A stretch of DNA of 64,000 nt. Source: Arenicola marina. Taxonomy: Eukaryota > Annelida > Polychaeta > Arenicolidae. This document shows positions 46,101-57,153 of this stretch, piece by piece. The stretch covers positions 35,752,133 through 35,816,132 of the forward strand of contig OZ025263.1 of the NCBI GenBank assembly GCA_964019135.1, read 5' to 3'. The translations under genes and the position numbers were made by a program. A model generated the notes under the pieces. The model did no database searches, was not told where the DNA came from, and saw only the letters and a list, made by a program, of their open reading frames with translations. How positions within the stretch are numbered: the stretch's first letter is position 1; the number at the start of each line of letters is the position of its first letter.

Positions 46101-48700
46101 CCATGTACGGCCGCCAGCCCCCCGCCCCCCACCCGCCTGGGTTGGGCGTTACAGTCCCGGTACGGCCGCCAGCCCCCCGCCCCCCACCCGCATGGGTTGG
46201 GCGTTACAGTCCCGGCAGGGCCGCCAGCCCCCCGCCCCCCACCCGCCTGGGTTGGGCGTTACAGTCCCGGTACGGCCGCCAGCCCCCCGCCCCCCACCCG
46301 CATGGGTTGGGCGTTACAGTCCCGGTACGGCCGCCAGCCCCCCGCCCCCCACCCGCATGGGTTGGGCGTTACAGTCCCGGCACGGCCGCCAGCCCCCCGC
46401 CCCCACCCGCCTGGGTTGGGCGTTACAGTCCCGGTACGGCCGCCAGCCCCCCGCCCCCCACCCGCCTGGGTTGGGCGTTACAGTCCCGGTACGGCCGCCA
46501 GCCCCCCGCCCCCCACCCGCCTGGGTTGGGCGTTACAGTCCCGGTACGGCCGCCAGCCCAGCACCCCCCACCCGCCTGGGTTGGACGTTACAGTCCCGGC
46601 ACGGCCGCCAGCCCACCGCCCCCCACCCGCCTGGGTTGGGCGTTACAGTCCCGGTACGGCCGCCAGCCCCCCGCCCCCCACCCGCCTGGGTTGGGCGTTA
46701 CATTCCCGGCACGGCCGCCAGCCCCCCGCCCCCACCCGCCTCGGTTGGGCGTAACATTCCCGGCACGGCCGCCAGCCCACCGCCCCCCACCCGCCTGGGT
46801 TGGGCGTTACAGTCCCGGCACGGCCGCTAGCCCCCCGCCCCCCACCCGCCGGGGTTGGGCGTAACATTCCCGGCACGGCCGCTAGCCCCCCCCCCCCCCC
46901 ACCCGCCTGGGTTGGGCGTTACAGTTCCGGCACGGCCGCCAGCCCGACGCCCCCCACCGGCCAGGGTTGGGCATTACAGTCCCGGCACGGCCGCCAGTCC
47001 ACCGCCCCCCACCCGCCTGGGTTGGGCGTTACATTCCCGGTACGGCCGCCAGCCCACCGCCCCCCACCCGCCTGGGTTGGGCGTTAAAGTCCCGGCACGG
47101 CCGCCAGCCCCCGCCCCCACCCGCCTGGGTTGGGCATTACAGTCCCGACACGGCCGCCAGCCCCCCGCCCCCACCCGCCTGGGTTGGGCATTACAGTCCC
47201 GGCACGGCCGCCAGCCCCCCGCCCCCCACCCGCCTGGGTTGGGCGTTACAGTCCGGCACGGCCGCCAGCCCCCCGCCCCCCACCCGCCTGGGTTGGGCGT
47301 TACAGTCCCGGCATGGCGCCAGCCCCCCGCCCCCCACCCGCCTGGGTTGGGCGTTACAGTCCCGGCACGGCCGCCAGCCCCCCGCCCCCTACCCGCCTGG
47401 GTTGGGCGTTACAGTCCCGGCACGGCCGCCAGCCCCCCGCCCCCCACCCGCCTGGTTGGGCGTTACAGTCCCGGCACGGCCGCCAGCCCACCGCCCCCCA
47501 CCCGCCTGGGTTGGGCATTACAGTCCCGGCACGGCCGCCAGCCCCCCGCCCCCCACCCGCCTGGGTTGGGCGTTACAGTCCGGCACGGCCGCCAGCCCCC
47601 CGCCCCCCACCCGCCTGGGTTGGGCGTTACAGTCCCGGCATGGCGCCAGCCCCCCGCCCCCCACCCGCCTGGGTTGGGCCTTACAGTCCCGGCACGGCCG
47701 CCAGCCCCCCGCCCCCTACCCGCCTGGGTTGGGCGTTACAGTCCCGGCACGGCCGCCAGCCCCCCGCCCCCCACCCGCCTGGTTGGGCGTTACAGTCCCG
47801 GCACGGCCGCCAGCCCACCGCCCCCCAGCCGCCTGGGTTGGGCGTTACAGTCCCGGCACGGCCGCCAGCCCACCGCCCCCCACCCGCCTGGGTTGGGCGT
47901 TACAGTCCCGGTACGGCCGCCAGCCCACCGCCCCCCACCCGCCTGGGTTGGGCGTTACAGTCCCGGCACGACCGCCAGCCCACCGCCCCCCACCTGCCTG
48001 GGTTGGGCGTTACAGTCCCGGTACGGCCGCCAGCCCACCGCCCACCACCCGCCTGGGTTGGGCGTTACAGTCCCGGCACGGCCGCCAGCCCCCCGCCCCC
48101 CACCCGCCTGGTTGGGCGTTACAGTCCCGGCACGGCCGCCAGCCCACCGCCCGCCACCCGCCTGGGTAGGCGTTACAGTCCCGGGACGGCCGCCAGCCCC
48201 CCGCCCCCCAGCCGCCTGGGTTGGGCGTTACAGTCGCGGCACGGCCGCCAGCCCACCGCCCCCCACCCGCCTGGGTTGGGCGTTACAGTCCCGGGACGGC
48301 CGCCAGCCCCCCGCCCCCCACCCGCCTGGGTTGGGCGTTACAGTCCCGGCACGGCCGCCAGCCCCCCGCCCCCACCTGCCTGGGTTGGGCGTTACAGTCC
48401 CGGCACGGCCGCCAGCCCCCCGCCCCCTACCCGCCTGGGTTGGGCGTTACAGTCCCGGGACGGCCGCCAGCCCCCCGCCCCCCACCCGCCTGGGTTGGGC
48501 GTTACAGTCCCGGCACGGCCGCCAGCCCACCGCCCCCCACCCGCCTGGGTTGGGCGTTACAGTCCCGGCACGGCCGCCAGCCCCCCCGCCCCCCACCCGC
48601 CTGGGTTGGGCGTTACAGTCCCGGCACGGCCGCCAGCCCACCGCCCCCCACCCGCCTGGGTTGGGCGTTACAGTCGCGGCACGGCCGCCAGCCCCCCGCC
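43184..48700. repeat. 55-bp minisatellite, ~100 units, with ~1.64-kb higher-order repeat
   Basis: The unit contains TGGGTTGGGCGTTACAGTCC, CGGCACGGCCGCCAGCC and CCCGCCCCCCACCCGCC. A ~30-unit block starting at about 43569 (marked by GTAACATTCC, ACATTCC and the TGGCGCCAGC short variant) recurs at about 45212, 1643 bp on. A ~310-bp block recurs at 47200 and 47530. The unit is 1 mod 3, so plus-strand frames cycle through all readings and stay open for ~550-620 codons. Confidence 0.96.
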
Positions 48701-50755
48701 CCCCTTCCCTCTGGTAGCCCTCCTCAATCTTTGGTGCAGGAGGTTAAAGATAATACCTGATGAGGTGACAATGGACATGTGCTAGTAATCAATGCTGGCA
48801 ACCTCAATCAATAAAGGAAGTAAAAAGCAATGTTTACCCTGACGTAAGCACCATAATCCCTACCCAATCTACTGGGGGTTAATGAAAGCCACCATGTCCA
48901 TTATGATTGTCGTAGCGTATGTCACACTGGCTTATCCTGATTCCTCTAGTGAATACAGGAGCCAGAGAGAGACCGGCGGTTGTTGTCAGTAACTGACTGT
49001 AATACAAGAGTCAGAGAGAGACCGGCGGTTGTTGTCAGTAACTGACTGTAATACAAGAGCCAGAGAGTGACCGGCGGTTGTTGTCAGTAATTGACTGTAA
49101 TACAAGAGCCAGAGAGAGACCGGCGGTTGTTGTCAGTAACTGACTGTAATACAAGAGCCAGAGAGTGACCGGCGGTTGTTGTCAGTAACTGACTGTAATA
49201 TAAGAGCCAAAGAGTGACCGACGGTTGTCAGTAACTGACTGTAATACAAGAGCCAGAGAGAGACCGGCGGTTGTTGTCAGTAACTGACTGTAATACAAGA
49301 GCCAGAGAGTGACCGGCGGTTGTTGTCAGTAATTGACTGTAATACAAGAGCCAGAGAGAGACCGGCGGTTGTTGTCAGTAACTGACTGTAATACAAGAGC
49401 CAGAGAGTGACCGGCGGTTGTTGTCAGTAACTGACTGTAATATAAGAGCCAAAGAGTGACCGACGGTTGTCAGTAACTGACTGTAATACAAGAGCCAGAG
49501 AGAGACCGGCGGTTGTTGTCAGTAATTGACTGTAATACAAGAGCCAGAGAGAGACCGGCGGTTGTTGTCAGTAACTGACATTGTAATACAAGAGCCAGAG
49601 AGTGACCGGCGGTTGTTGTCGATAACTGACTGTAATACAAGAGCCAGAGAGTGACCGGCGGTTGTTGTCAGTAACTGACTGTAATATAAGAGCCAAAGAG
49701 TGACCGACGGTTGTCAGTAACTGACTGTAATACAAGAGCCAGAGAGAGACCGGCGGTTGTTGTCAGTAACTGACTGTAATACAAGAGCCAGAGAGTGACC
49801 GGCGGTTGTTGTCAGTAACTGACTGTAATATAAGAGCCAAAGAGTGACCGACGGTTGTCAGTAACTGACTGTAATACAAGAGCCAGAGAGAGACCGGCGG
49901 TTGTTGTCAGTAATTGACTGTAATACAAGAGCCAGAGAGAGACCGGCGGTTGTTGTCAGTAACTGACATTGTAATACAAGAGCCAGAGAGTGACCGGCGG
50001 TTGTTGTCGATAACTGACTGTAATACAAGAGCCAGAGAGTGACCGGGCGGTTGTTGTCAATAACTGACTGTAATACAAGAGCCAGAGAGTGACCGGCGGT
50101 TGTTGTTAATAACTGACTGTAATACAAGAGCCAGAGAGAGACCGGCGGTTGTTGTCAATAACTGACTGTAATACAAGAGCCAGAGACTCCCGGCGGTTGT
50201 TGTAGATAACTGACTGTAATACAAGAGCCAGAGAGTGACCGGCGGTTGTTGTCAATAACTGACTGTAATACAAGCGCCAGAGAGTGACCGGCGGTTGTTG
50301 TCAATAACTGACTGTAATACAAGAGCCAGAGAGTGACCGGCGGTTGTTGTCAGTAACTGACTGTAATATAAGAGCCAAAGAGTGACCGACGGTTGTCAGT
50401 AACTGACTGTAATACAAGAGCCAGAGAGTGACCGGCGGTTGTTGTCAATAACTGACTGTAATACAGGAGCCAGAGAGTGACCGGCGGTTGTTGTCAATAA
50501 CTGACTGTAATACAAGAGCCAGAGAGTGACCGGCGGTTGTTGTCAATAACTGACTGTAATACAAGAGCCAGAGAGAGACCGGCGGTTGTTGTCAATAAGT
50601 GACTGTAATACAAGAGCCATAGAGTGACCGGCGGTTGTTGTCGATAACTGACTGTAATACAAGAGCCAGAGAGTGACCGGCGGTTGTTGTCAATAACTGA
50701 CTGTAATACAAGAGCCATAGAGTGACCGGCGGTTGTTGTCAATGACTGTAATACA
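48697..50755. repeat. Large inverted repeat, left arm, including a 49-bp minisatellite
   Basis: Unique sequence 48697-48954 followed by ~37 units of CAGTAACTGACTGTAATACA plus AGAGCCAGAGAGTGACCGGCGGTTGTTGT (49 bp). The reverse complement of both parts is found at 51699-53203. The unique parts differ by only a few bases, for example AAAAGCAATG versus AAAACCAATG and GGCTTATCC versus GGCTGATCC. Confidence 0.94.
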
Positions 50756-50883
50756 TACACATTACGCTTTACTTGTGGCATCGTATTGCGATGAGCCATA
50801 TGCCACTCAGTCAATTTAGAACCCTGGGCCAGATCCAGAATGTCGGTTGTAGTGGATGGTTTCATCACCTCAGGATCCGCCAT
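50752..50883 (-). CDS. Weak candidate first exon
   Basis: A 44-codon minus-strand stretch beginning MADPEVMKPSTTTDILDLAQ with a protein-like composition, sitting in the unique spacer between the inverted-repeat arms. It runs straight into the 49-bp array, where GTGTATGTATTA could act as a donor. The start context (TTAATGG) is poor and I recognise no family. It may be chance. Confidence 0.2.
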
Positions 50884-51498
50884 TAACTGATAACCACAGC
50901 AGCAATAAAGACCGCAGTCACAGTCGTCATGACGACGGCAGTCACGTGATTGGGCTGCCGAGTCTCCTGGTAAGCAACGCGCGGGGATTGTAAATAAGGA
51001 TCATGTTTCCTATCTGACTCTCTACCTCCTTGACCCGACAGCATGACAATATAATGTTATTGTTATTACATGACAATATAATGTTATTGTTATTACGGAC
51101 CATTTGGCCAGATTGAGGCCAGTGTCATTGTCTGCGGGCGGAAGCCACTGAGTTATTAGTGCCGGGTGAGCAGAGCATGAGCTGCGACAGCGGCCAGCAG
51201 CCAGCAGTACATGTCCTGGCGGCTATCTATCACGATACAGTCACGACAGTCCGTGGTAACGGCGTGAGGCAATCGCCATTGTCTCCAAGCGGAGGCCACG
51301 GCGCTAAAAGGACAGACACATCAAACAAGAGACGTCAGACAGATAAAAACAAGAGACGATATGCAGATCAAAAGGAGAACGACGGACAAACCTGTGATCA
51401 CCGACAGGTCAGTGACAGACACCTGAGGAGACCCGACCCCTCACCCCCCCCCCCCCACAATCCCTACTCAGCTCATCCCCTTATGACACTCGACACCC
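50756..51498. other. Unique spacer of the inverted repeat
   Basis: It holds the weak exon candidate at 50752-50883 and a 29-bp direct duplication at about 51042-51100 (CATGACAATATAATGTTATT core). No other feature is seen. Confidence 0.5.
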
Positions 51499-51698
51499 NN
51501 NNNNNNNNNNNNNNNNNNNNNNNNNNNNNNNNNNNNNNNNNNNNNNNNNNNNNNNNNNNNNNNNNNNNNNNNNNNNNNNNNNNNNNNNNNNNNNNNNNNN
51601 NNNNNNNNNNNNNNNNNNNNNNNNNNNNNNNNNNNNNNNNNNNNNNNNNNNNNNNNNNNNNNNNNNNNNNNNNNNNNNNNNNNNNNNNNNNNNNNNNN
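51499..51698. other. Assembly gap (200 N)
   Basis: Exactly 200 N, a placeholder. The right edge falls inside the inverted 49-bp array, so more of that array is probably missing. Confidence 0.98.
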
Positions 51699-53203
51699 CC
51701 GGTCACTCTCTGGCCCCTGTATTACAGTCAGTTATTGACAACAACCGCCGGTCACTCTCTGGCTCTTGTATTACAGTCAGTTACTGACAACCGTCGGTCA
51801 CTCTTTGGCTCTTATATTACAGTCAGTTACTGACAATAACCGCCGGTCACTCTCTGGCGCTTGTATTACAGTCAGTTATTGACAACAACCGCCGGTCACT
51901 CTCTGGCTCTTGTATTACAGTCAGTTATCGACAACAACCGCCGGTCAGTCTCTGGCTCTTGTATTACAGTCAGTTATTGACAACAACCGCCGGTCTCTCT
52001 CTGGCTCTTGTATTACAGTCAGTTATTAACAACAACCGCCGGTCACTCTCTGGCTCTGGTATTACAGTCAGTTATTGACAACAACCGCCGGTCACTCTCT
52101 GGCTCTTGTATTACAGTCAGTTATCGACAACAACCGCCGGTCACTCTCTGGCTCTTGTATTACAGTCAGTTACTGACAACAACCGCCGGTCTCTCTCTGG
52201 CTCTTGTATTACAGTCAATTACTGACAACAACCGCCGGTCTCTCTCTGGCTCTTGTATTACAGTCAGTTACTGACAACAACCGCCGGTCTCTCTCTGGCT
52301 CTTATATTACAGTCAGTTACTGACAATAACCGCCGGTCACTCTCTGGCGCTTGTATTACAGTCAGTTATTGACAACAACCGCCGGTCACTCTCTGGCTCT
52401 TGTATTACAGTCAGTTATCGACAACAACCGCCGGTCAGTCTCTGGCTCTTGTATTACAGTCAGTTATTGACAACAACCGCCGGTCTCTCTCTGGCTCTTG
52501 TATTACAGTCAGTTATTAACAACAACCGCCGGTCACTCTCTGGCTCTGGTATTACAGTCAGTTATTGACAACAACCGCCGGTCACTCTCTGGTGCTTGTA
52601 TTACAGTCAGTTATCGACAACAACCGCCGGTCACTCTCTGGCTCTTGTATTACAGTCAGTTACTGACAACAACCGCCGGTCTCTCTCTGGCTCTTGTATT
52701 ACAGTCAATTACTGACAACAACCGCCGGTCTCTCTCTGGCTCTTGTATTACAGTCAGTTACTGACAACAACCGCCGGTCTCTCTCTGGCTCTTGTATTAC
52801 AGTCAATTACTGACAACAACCGCCGGTCTCTCTCTGACTCTTGTATTACAGTCAGTTACTGACAACAACCGCCGGTCTCTCTCTGACTCTTGTATTACAG
52901 TCAGTTACTGACAACAACCGCCGGTCTCTCTCTGGCTCTTGTATTCACTAGAGGAATCAGGATCAGCCAGTGTGACATACGCTACGACAATCATAATGGA
53001 CATGGTGGCTTTCATTAACCCCCAGTAGATTGGGTAGGGATTATGGTGCTTACGTCAGGGTAAACATTGGTTTTTACTTCCTTTATTGATTGAGGTTGCC
53101 AGCATTGATTACTAGCACATGTCCATTGTCACCTCATCAGGTATTATCTTTAACCTCCTGCACCAAAGATTGAGGAGGGCTACCAGAGGGAAGGGGGGCG
53201 GGG
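51699..53203. repeat. Large inverted repeat, right arm
   Basis: Reverse complement of the left arm: ~25 units of the 49-bp minisatellite (51699-52945), then the unique flank (52946-53203). It ends where the left arm's unique flank meets the 55-bp array. Block 51790-52290 is itself repeated at 52290-52780 within the array. Confidence 0.94.
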
Positions 53204-55000
53204 GCGGGGAGTGGGGGGGGGGGGGGCACGGGAGTGTGAACAATTGTTGGCCCCCCTCCCTACCCTGATGGCAGGCGGTCTCGTCTTGCCGCCGGGACTT
53301 GCATAGGGCTGACCTCGGTTGTGTTGTCAGTCGCGCCATGGAAAGAAACAAGTATCGGTCGGCGACTCCGTGAGGGAGTGAGGGAGGGACGGGTCGCGGG
53401 GGGGAGTGGGGGCAGGGGGTGACAAGGGGACGTGCCTCGCGTGCCTCCGCGCGCGTCAGGCTGACACTGACATCGATGGCGGCCATGTCGGAATGTCGCG
53501 GGTGACGGGGCTCCCTCTAACCTCTCTACCCACCCCACCCCCCTCCCCACCAAGCCCTATAGCTACCGCTAACTGACTAAGGACCCCAGTGGCATTGCCC
53601 CCCCCCCCCCACCACCTCCCCCGCCCGTCTCCCCCCACGCACTCCCCCTTCTCTCTCCGTTTATCCTCTTTCTCTTCATCGCTTCCTTCTCCCCCCATCT
53701 CCTCTCTCCCTGACCCATAACGTCCTCCTCCTCCTGCTCATCCTCCCCTACCGAGTTTTCTTCTTCTCTTCCCGTAATTTCTCCCCTCCCTCCCCCCACT
53801 ACTGCCCCCTGCCTCCCCCCACTCCTGCCCCCTCCCCTCCCTCCCTTCCCCCGTTGCCTGATGGTTTACATAACTCGGTGTCATCAATCTGATGGCGGTC
53901 GGCCTTGTTTACAGCCTGATTGGCTTCGTTCGCCGCCTATAATTACACCGGGAACATTAATTAATTCGCTGCCGCTATCTCGCGAAGGCATCGCATCGGC
54001 CGTCCTCCTCCCCCTCCCCCTGTGCGTCGCCCTCCTGCGTGCCTGTCTGTCTCATACAGGCGGTTATAGCCGCCTTGCTACCGCCCATCCCCTCCACACC
54101 CTCCTACCCCTTGCCCTTCCACTCCCACACTCCCCACCCCCTCACTACCCACCCCTTCAGCCCCTCACTTCCTACCCCCTACATCCCCTCCACACCCTCA
54201 CCCCAACCCTCTCACCACGCCCCCCCCACCCCCTACCAACCTATCCTTGCGATCTCCACCCTCGAATCAGAGGCCTTTTTGGCACCGTCCATACCGGCGA
54301 AGGCGTCCTGGCGGCCAGCAGGTCTGCGAGTGTGGATGTGGGTGAAGGGTAAGAGGGTGGCTGGGGGTACAGTGCCAGACAGGAAGCGGGGGTGGGGAGG
54401 GGGAGGGGGGGGGGGCTTAGAGGAGGGACATCTGGAACGTAGTAGTTCTCGTAAAAACCCCGACACGTGGTTTCCGTTTACCTCGGCGGGCCGCCCGGGT
54501 TGATAAAGGCTCGGGCTGATTAGACCGGCTGAATTTGTTCCCCGATCGGTCAAGTTGATGCGGTCCGAGCCCACAGAGCTCGATAACACATGTCAGACAG
54601 ACGCCACGACGACCGCCAGACTTGACCCTGGGGCTGATACCGTGGGGGGGGGGGGGGGGTAATGGGGTATTCTCAAGGGCCAGCAAAGGGGAATTCGCCG
54701 GGTCAGTGGCGCTGCCCCCGGAGATTGAGAAGGTCAGTCACTATTAGGCTTGATGAGGCCAGTAATATACGCGGTGTGTTCGGCGCATGTATGTCATACC
54801 CAGATGTGGGGTGGCGGGGTGTAGTGTGGGTGGTGGTCGTCATGGCATCAATGGCTTGGCCACCGCGAGTCTCTCTGACTCTGACCTTCACCTTGTAAAG
54901 ACCAATTCATCATCACGATGACGATGGTGATGATGACCGATGGGTGTTTTAGGCCATTTTTGTGACTACTATACCTATATATAAACCGAATCAGGGGCAG
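53204..55000. other. Unique GC-rich sequence with many C and G runs
   Basis: Several ATGGCGGC-type starts are seen (53476, 53485) without a supported exon. A 9-bp hairpin, CATCATCAC/GTGATGATG, lies at about 54909-54936. No gene is confidently recognised. Confidence 0.45.
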
Positions 55001-55009
55001 CAACTAGGT

Positions 55010-55105
55010 GAAGGAATGAAACGGCCCCAGACACGGATGGGGTGCGAACCCGCGACCGATTGCTCTGCAATGGAATTATGACAGCTTCCTACCACAGCGG
55101 CCCTA
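55010..55105 (-). mobile_element. Possible tRNA-like SINE head
   Basis: The minus strand carries GCGGGTTCGCACCCC, a strong B box, preceded ~55 bp upstream by GCCGCTGTGGTAGG, a poor A box. It is flanked by GGGGCC on both sides. It could be the remnant of a different SINE family from the one at 56-57 kb. Confidence 0.35.
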
Positions 55106-55715
55106 CCATGTAATAACCATGTACTACATGTATCCGCACTGTATCATTGTAATGACGGGATGATAGCCCGGAAGCACTGCCATATCTGTGACATAATGAT
55201 TTATAAGCAGCTGCAGGTTACACCCCTCATCACGGCAGGGGGGCCACCCTCTATTGCAACCAGCAAGGCGGTATTATGTGGGTTTTTTGTTTTGCGATGT
55301 TTGTCGTTAGTAGATTGACTCCCAGCGCCGGGTGGTGGTGAGGGGCCTCGGCGTGTCGGACCCTTGTCTCAGGCCATATCATCCTCCCGCCGAGATTATC
55401 GCAGCCTCAATGGATCTTCATCCGGTGGAGGCCCATACCGCCCCACCCCTCTCACCGCCCCCCACCCCCTTCGCCCACCCCTCACCTCACCCCCGCCCCC
55501 CCCCCCCGCTCCATTGAGATTCACCCTTCTGCGCCATCCTAGCACCACAGGCTACCCAAGCATCCGGCTACCCCCCTCCCCCCCTGTTCTACTTGGCAAT
55601 ATTCTCCCCCACTCAAAGCTCGCCCCCCCTCACCCCCCCCCCTCCCCCACGCCCGCTCCTCTCATACTCTCGCCACCTTCCTGGTTGCTCCTCCTGTTCG
55701 CATGTTGCTCTTGTT

Positions 55716-55729
55716 ACGCCCTCTAGTGC
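55716..55729 (-). promoter_or_regulatory. CTCF-like motif
   Basis: The minus strand reads GCACTAGAGGGCGT, 12 of 14 positions of CCASYAGRKGGCGC. It lies ~110 bp upstream of the candidate first exon at 55836. Confidence 0.3.
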
Positions 55730-55835
55730 CGCATCACGCAGTCTCACTTTTTTGCTGCTGCTTGTTGACTCTAGGGGGCGTCCGTCGGGTGGCACCCCCT
55801 GGTGTGAATTAGCTCCGTGGAGGCTGCAGCCCGAA

Positions 55836-55885
55836 ATGAGCCCAGAGGTGACGAAAGCGAATCTTCGGGACTGCCGGGACATCTG
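55836..55885 (+). CDS. Weak candidate first coding exon in a CpG-rich stretch
   Basis: ATG at 55836 in the context CCGAAATGA, followed by SPEVTKANLRDCRDI and a GTGAGC donor at 55886 (phase 2). The surroundings 55800-55990 are CpG-rich, as expected for a promoter and first exon, with a CTCF-like motif upstream. I recognise no family and see no second exon in the remaining plus strand, so it would have to splice out of the window. Confidence 0.25.
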
Positions 55886-56255
55886 GTGAGCGCTGAGCGT
55901 GCGGCTCCCTCCAGCGCCCGGACCCGGCCCCGGCAGAACAGGCGAGCAGAGCAGCGAACGCACAGACGGGCAGGCCGGCCTTGTGTTCTATGGGGGGTTT
56001 TCTTGATCACTGCTTTGCCGTCGAAAAGTTGCGAGCCGAAGAAATGTGCGTGTCAGTGAAGCTGTCTTTTTCTAGGTAGTTTCGCCACTTTACCTGGCTA
56101 ATATCTCCTCAGTGTCTGTCGGAGACTCTCAGTAACGCTTGTTCTGTAGGGTGGGTGAAGATCGTGTGTGGTACGGTGTATCTCCCGGTGTGTGATCAGG
56201 GATGGCATTCGCCGTCTACTAATGGTATCAGTTTGGCAATAGGAGAACAGGCGTC

Positions 56256-56512
56256 GGTTGTTGGTTGTATATTCAGGACGCTTTAATCATTTTTGGTCAT
56301 ATCGCGTCAATGGGAGAAGGAGGGGAGAGTGGAGCCATGTCTCCGGGGGTGACCCCCTACTCTTTGCCAAGAAGGACATGGGATCTTATCCTGTAACCAC
56401 ACAGACATGGCCACAGCGGGGCTCAAACCACCGATCCACGTGCCGTTAGGCTCTCAGGTGGATTGTGCACTCAAGGCGAGCGCTCTAGCCCACTGAGCTA
56501 CCGGGCCGGCCC
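56256..56512 (-). mobile_element. tRNA-derived SINE, copy 2
   Basis: Full-length relative of 17181-17433 in the same orientation. The head is GGTAGCTCAGTGGGCTAGAG, the B box region GGTGGTTTGAGCCCC, then the shared body and a CAACCAACAACC end. It is the least altered copy apart from 17181-17433. Confidence 0.85.
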
Positions 56513-56734
56513 CCATGCGTCGGTGAAGGCTAAACATGTCTGTGACCGTTAGTACTATAATTGTCCTTACATAATTCCTCGTTAATTCGAAATCCGATAA
56601 CCGGGGGGAACCAAACGTTATCTGACACATTTTTTTCAAATTTCCCCAATGCTAACTGGCCTCATTAATCCGACATACCTTTTCCGACACGGCTGTATAG
56701 CGTAAGTAACAGTTACAATGCATCTTGATTGTTG

Positions 56735-56885
56735 CGGGTTGGCTTGATCAGGACGCATCATCCCGTAAGATCATATCGCGCCCGTAGCGAAGGTCAACAA
56801 AAGGGCCATGACCCGGGGGTTAATCCCCTACAAGTATGGCCCAGGAGGACATGGGATCCCTAACCCGCAGGAACACAGACATTCG
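56735..56885 (-). mobile_element. tRNA-derived SINE, diverged partial copy
   Basis: Shares GGACATGGGATCC, GGGGGTTAATCCCCTA, ATCATATCGCG and TCAGGACGC-like blocks with the body of the neighbouring copies but lacks the tRNA head. It is older and more eroded, with copy 3 starting 40 bp to its right. Confidence 0.6.
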
Positions 56886-56925
56886 CACAAGACCAACGCC
56901 AAGCGTCCAACACCGGAACTACCAG

Positions 56926-57153
56926 GGGCCGGCCCGATAGCTCAGTGGGCCTCTGAGAGCCTAACGGCGCGTGGATCGCTGGTTCGCACCCCCCTGTGGC
57001 CATGTCTGTGTGGTCGCAGGATAAAGAGCCCACGTCCTTCATCGCAAAGAGTAGAGGGTTACCCACGGGGAGAGTTTCACTCTCCCTTTCCTTCTCCCAT
57101 TGACGCGATATGACCAAAAGTGGTTAAAGCGTCCTGAATATATACAACCAACC
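56926..57153 (+). mobile_element. tRNA-derived SINE, copy 3 (internal deletion in head)
   Basis: Plus-strand copy: CCGATAGCTCAGTGGGCCTC (box A), GCTGGTTCGCACCCCCC (box B), then CATGTCTGTGTGGTCGCAGG and the rest of the body to TATACAACCAACCAAC. Relative to copies 1 and 2 it lacks ~33 bases between the D-arm and the CTGAGAGCCTAACGG segment, bringing boxes A and B nearer to normal tRNA spacing. Confidence 0.85.

Noticed and set aside
43569..48785. Several 400-620-codon Pro/Arg-rich frames
   Set aside because: Products of the stop-free 55-bp unit in all three plus frames.
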